From the NCBI GenBank assembly GCA_030539985.1, contig JAUNXD010000018.1:1-15412 (forward strand): a DNA stretch of 15,412 bases, read 5' to 3'. Under the pieces are notes generated by a model that ran no database searches, was not told where the DNA came from, and was given only the letters and a program-made list of their open reading frames with translations. This document shows, one piece after another, positions 14,736 through 15,412 of this stretch. This DNA is from Methanobrevibacter sp. (lineage in GTDB: Archaea; Methanobacteriota; Methanobacteria; Methanobacteriales; Methanobacteriaceae). Position numbers and translations under genes: made by a program. Numbering within the stretch: position 1 is the first letter of the stretch; the number at the start of each line of letters is the position of its first letter.

Positions 14736-14750
14736 TCTTTTATTTTTTTC
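14736..14750 (+). terminator. T-tract terminator after the LicD/HAD run
   Basis: Two bases after the HAD stop codon comes a T-rich run (14738-14749, interrupted by one A), the usual archaeal termination signal. More T-runs follow within the gap (for example 14828-14834). Confidence 0.5.
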
Positions 14751-14907
14751 TAAGTTGCTTTTTGTAAACTTATTTTATTGATTAAAAAAATTGGTTTTTT
14801 ATCAAAAATTAAACAAGATTATTTTAATTTTTTTCAAATCTAATATTTAATTCAAGTTTTAATCATAAATAAGAAATTTTATACAACTTTATTGAAAAAT
14901 TATTAAC

Positions 14908-14925
14908 TATATACAATTGTATATA
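14908..14925. promoter_or_regulatory. Perfect 18-base palindrome at the adhesin promoter
   Basis: The bases tatatacaattgtatata form a perfect inverted repeat with no spacer, ending 20 bases before the adhesin ATG. The block includes TATA-like arms, so it may be the TATA box itself, an operator over it, or both. The rest of the 211-base gap (14735-14945) is very AT-rich, with T-tracts in its first part; I see no gene or RNA in it. Confidence 0.45.
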
Positions 14926-14945
14926 ATTTAAATTTGAGTGATATT

Positions 14946-15412
14946 ATGAAATTGAAACATTTGATGATAGTTAGTCTGATACTGGCTATTTTAGCAATAG
15001 GTGCTGTAAGCGCTGCTGATGATGTAGATGCGCTTGCAGTTGATGATGAGGGGGTTGCAGTAGAAGAATCCTCTTTAGATGATGTGGTGGAAGCTGATGA
15101 AAGCAGTGATACTTTAGGTGATCCTGCTCCTGAAGATTTTAATGTAACAATTATAAATAAAGAATTTGATATTGATAAAGATGCAGATTCAGCGGTAATT
15201 ACTTTCCAATGGCCTGCGGATGTGCCTACTGATGTAGATAATCAAGGATGGATTAAGGCAGACTATGGAATTTATGATTGCCAAATATTCATCAATGAGG
15301 GCATTACTAATTTCACATTAGGTGATTTTTGGATGATTGAAGAACCGGGCAATTATAATTTAACAATTTCATATGGTGTTGAGTTTAATGAATTGTTTAA
15401 TATAACAACAGG
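14946..15412 (+). CDS. Adhesin-like secreted protein, N-terminal part
   Basis: An open reading frame running off the window end; 155 full codons are visible. It begins with a classic Sec signal peptide (basic MKLKH, hydrophobic core about 6-18, cleavage likely after GAVSA near residue 23), followed by a strongly acidic spacer rich in Asp/Glu to about residue 60. The next part has beta-strand patterns with Asn-x-Ser/Thr sequons (for example NVTI, NFTL, NLTI), as expected for an Ig-like or bacterial-Ig domain. This layout is that of the adhesin-like proteins common in Methanobrevibacter, which are thought to bind partners or host surfaces. GAGTGAT at 14936-14942 is the ribosome site, 3 bases before the ATG. 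The C-terminal repeats and anchor, if any, lie beyond the window. Confidence 0.85.
   Translation, partial: MKLKHLMIVSLILAILAIGAVSAADDVDALAVDDEGVAVEESSLDDVVEADESSDTLGDPAPEDFNVTIINKEFDIDKDADSAVITFQWPADVPTDVDNQGWIKADYGIYDCQIFINEGITNFTLGDFWMIEEPGNYNLTISYGVEFNELFNITT

Noticed and set aside
14735..14945. Non-coding RNA or attachment site in the gap before the adhesin
   Set aside because: Apart from T-tracts and the palindrome I see no GC-rich stem, tRNA-like fold or direct repeat.

Overview
The window looks like a piece of a methanogenic archaeon of the order Methanobacteriales, most likely a gut or rumen Methanobrevibacter. Four things support this: component A2 of the methyl-coenzyme M reductase activation system (atwA); the NifH-like reductase of coenzyme F430 synthesis (cfbC); a geranylgeranyl reductase for ether lipids; and an adhesin-like secreted protein with the signal peptide style of Methanobrevibacter. 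Gene starts carry archaeal Shine-Dalgarno sequences of the GGTGAT/GGAG type. Upstream regions are AT-rich with TATA-like boxes, and transcripts seem to end at T-tracts. The species call is inference from gene content.

Layout: (1) 35-870, a zinc-ribbon membrane protein converging on a small helical protein of unknown role. (2) 953-3085, atwA followed 3 bases later by a UspA-family protein, ending in a T-tract. (3) 3209-6441, a tight run of a small two-cluster ferredoxin, geranylgeranyl reductase, GalE and an unknown coiled-coil protein. The first two make chemical sense together, since the ferredoxin can feed electrons to the reductase. (4) 6505-10958, a five-gene run with no or tiny gaps: purF, a U32 'peptidase', cfbC, ogt and a YgjV-like membrane protein. 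(5) 10960-11664 on the minus strand, a membrane-anchored alpha/beta hydrolase. (6) 11733-14734, three consecutive LicD-family genes and a HAD phosphatase. (7) 14946 to the window end, the start of an adhesin-like protein behind an AT-rich gap with a perfect 18-base palindrome.

The core of the window is ordinary methanogen housekeeping: Mcr activation, F430, membrane lipids, purines and DNA repair. The accessory part is the right-hand end. There the three LicD paralogs (one with an intact acidic motif, two shortened with altered motif residues), the HAD phosphatase and the adhesin suggest a cell-surface modification locus. No rRNA, tRNA, CRISPR array, insertion sequence or origin was seen.
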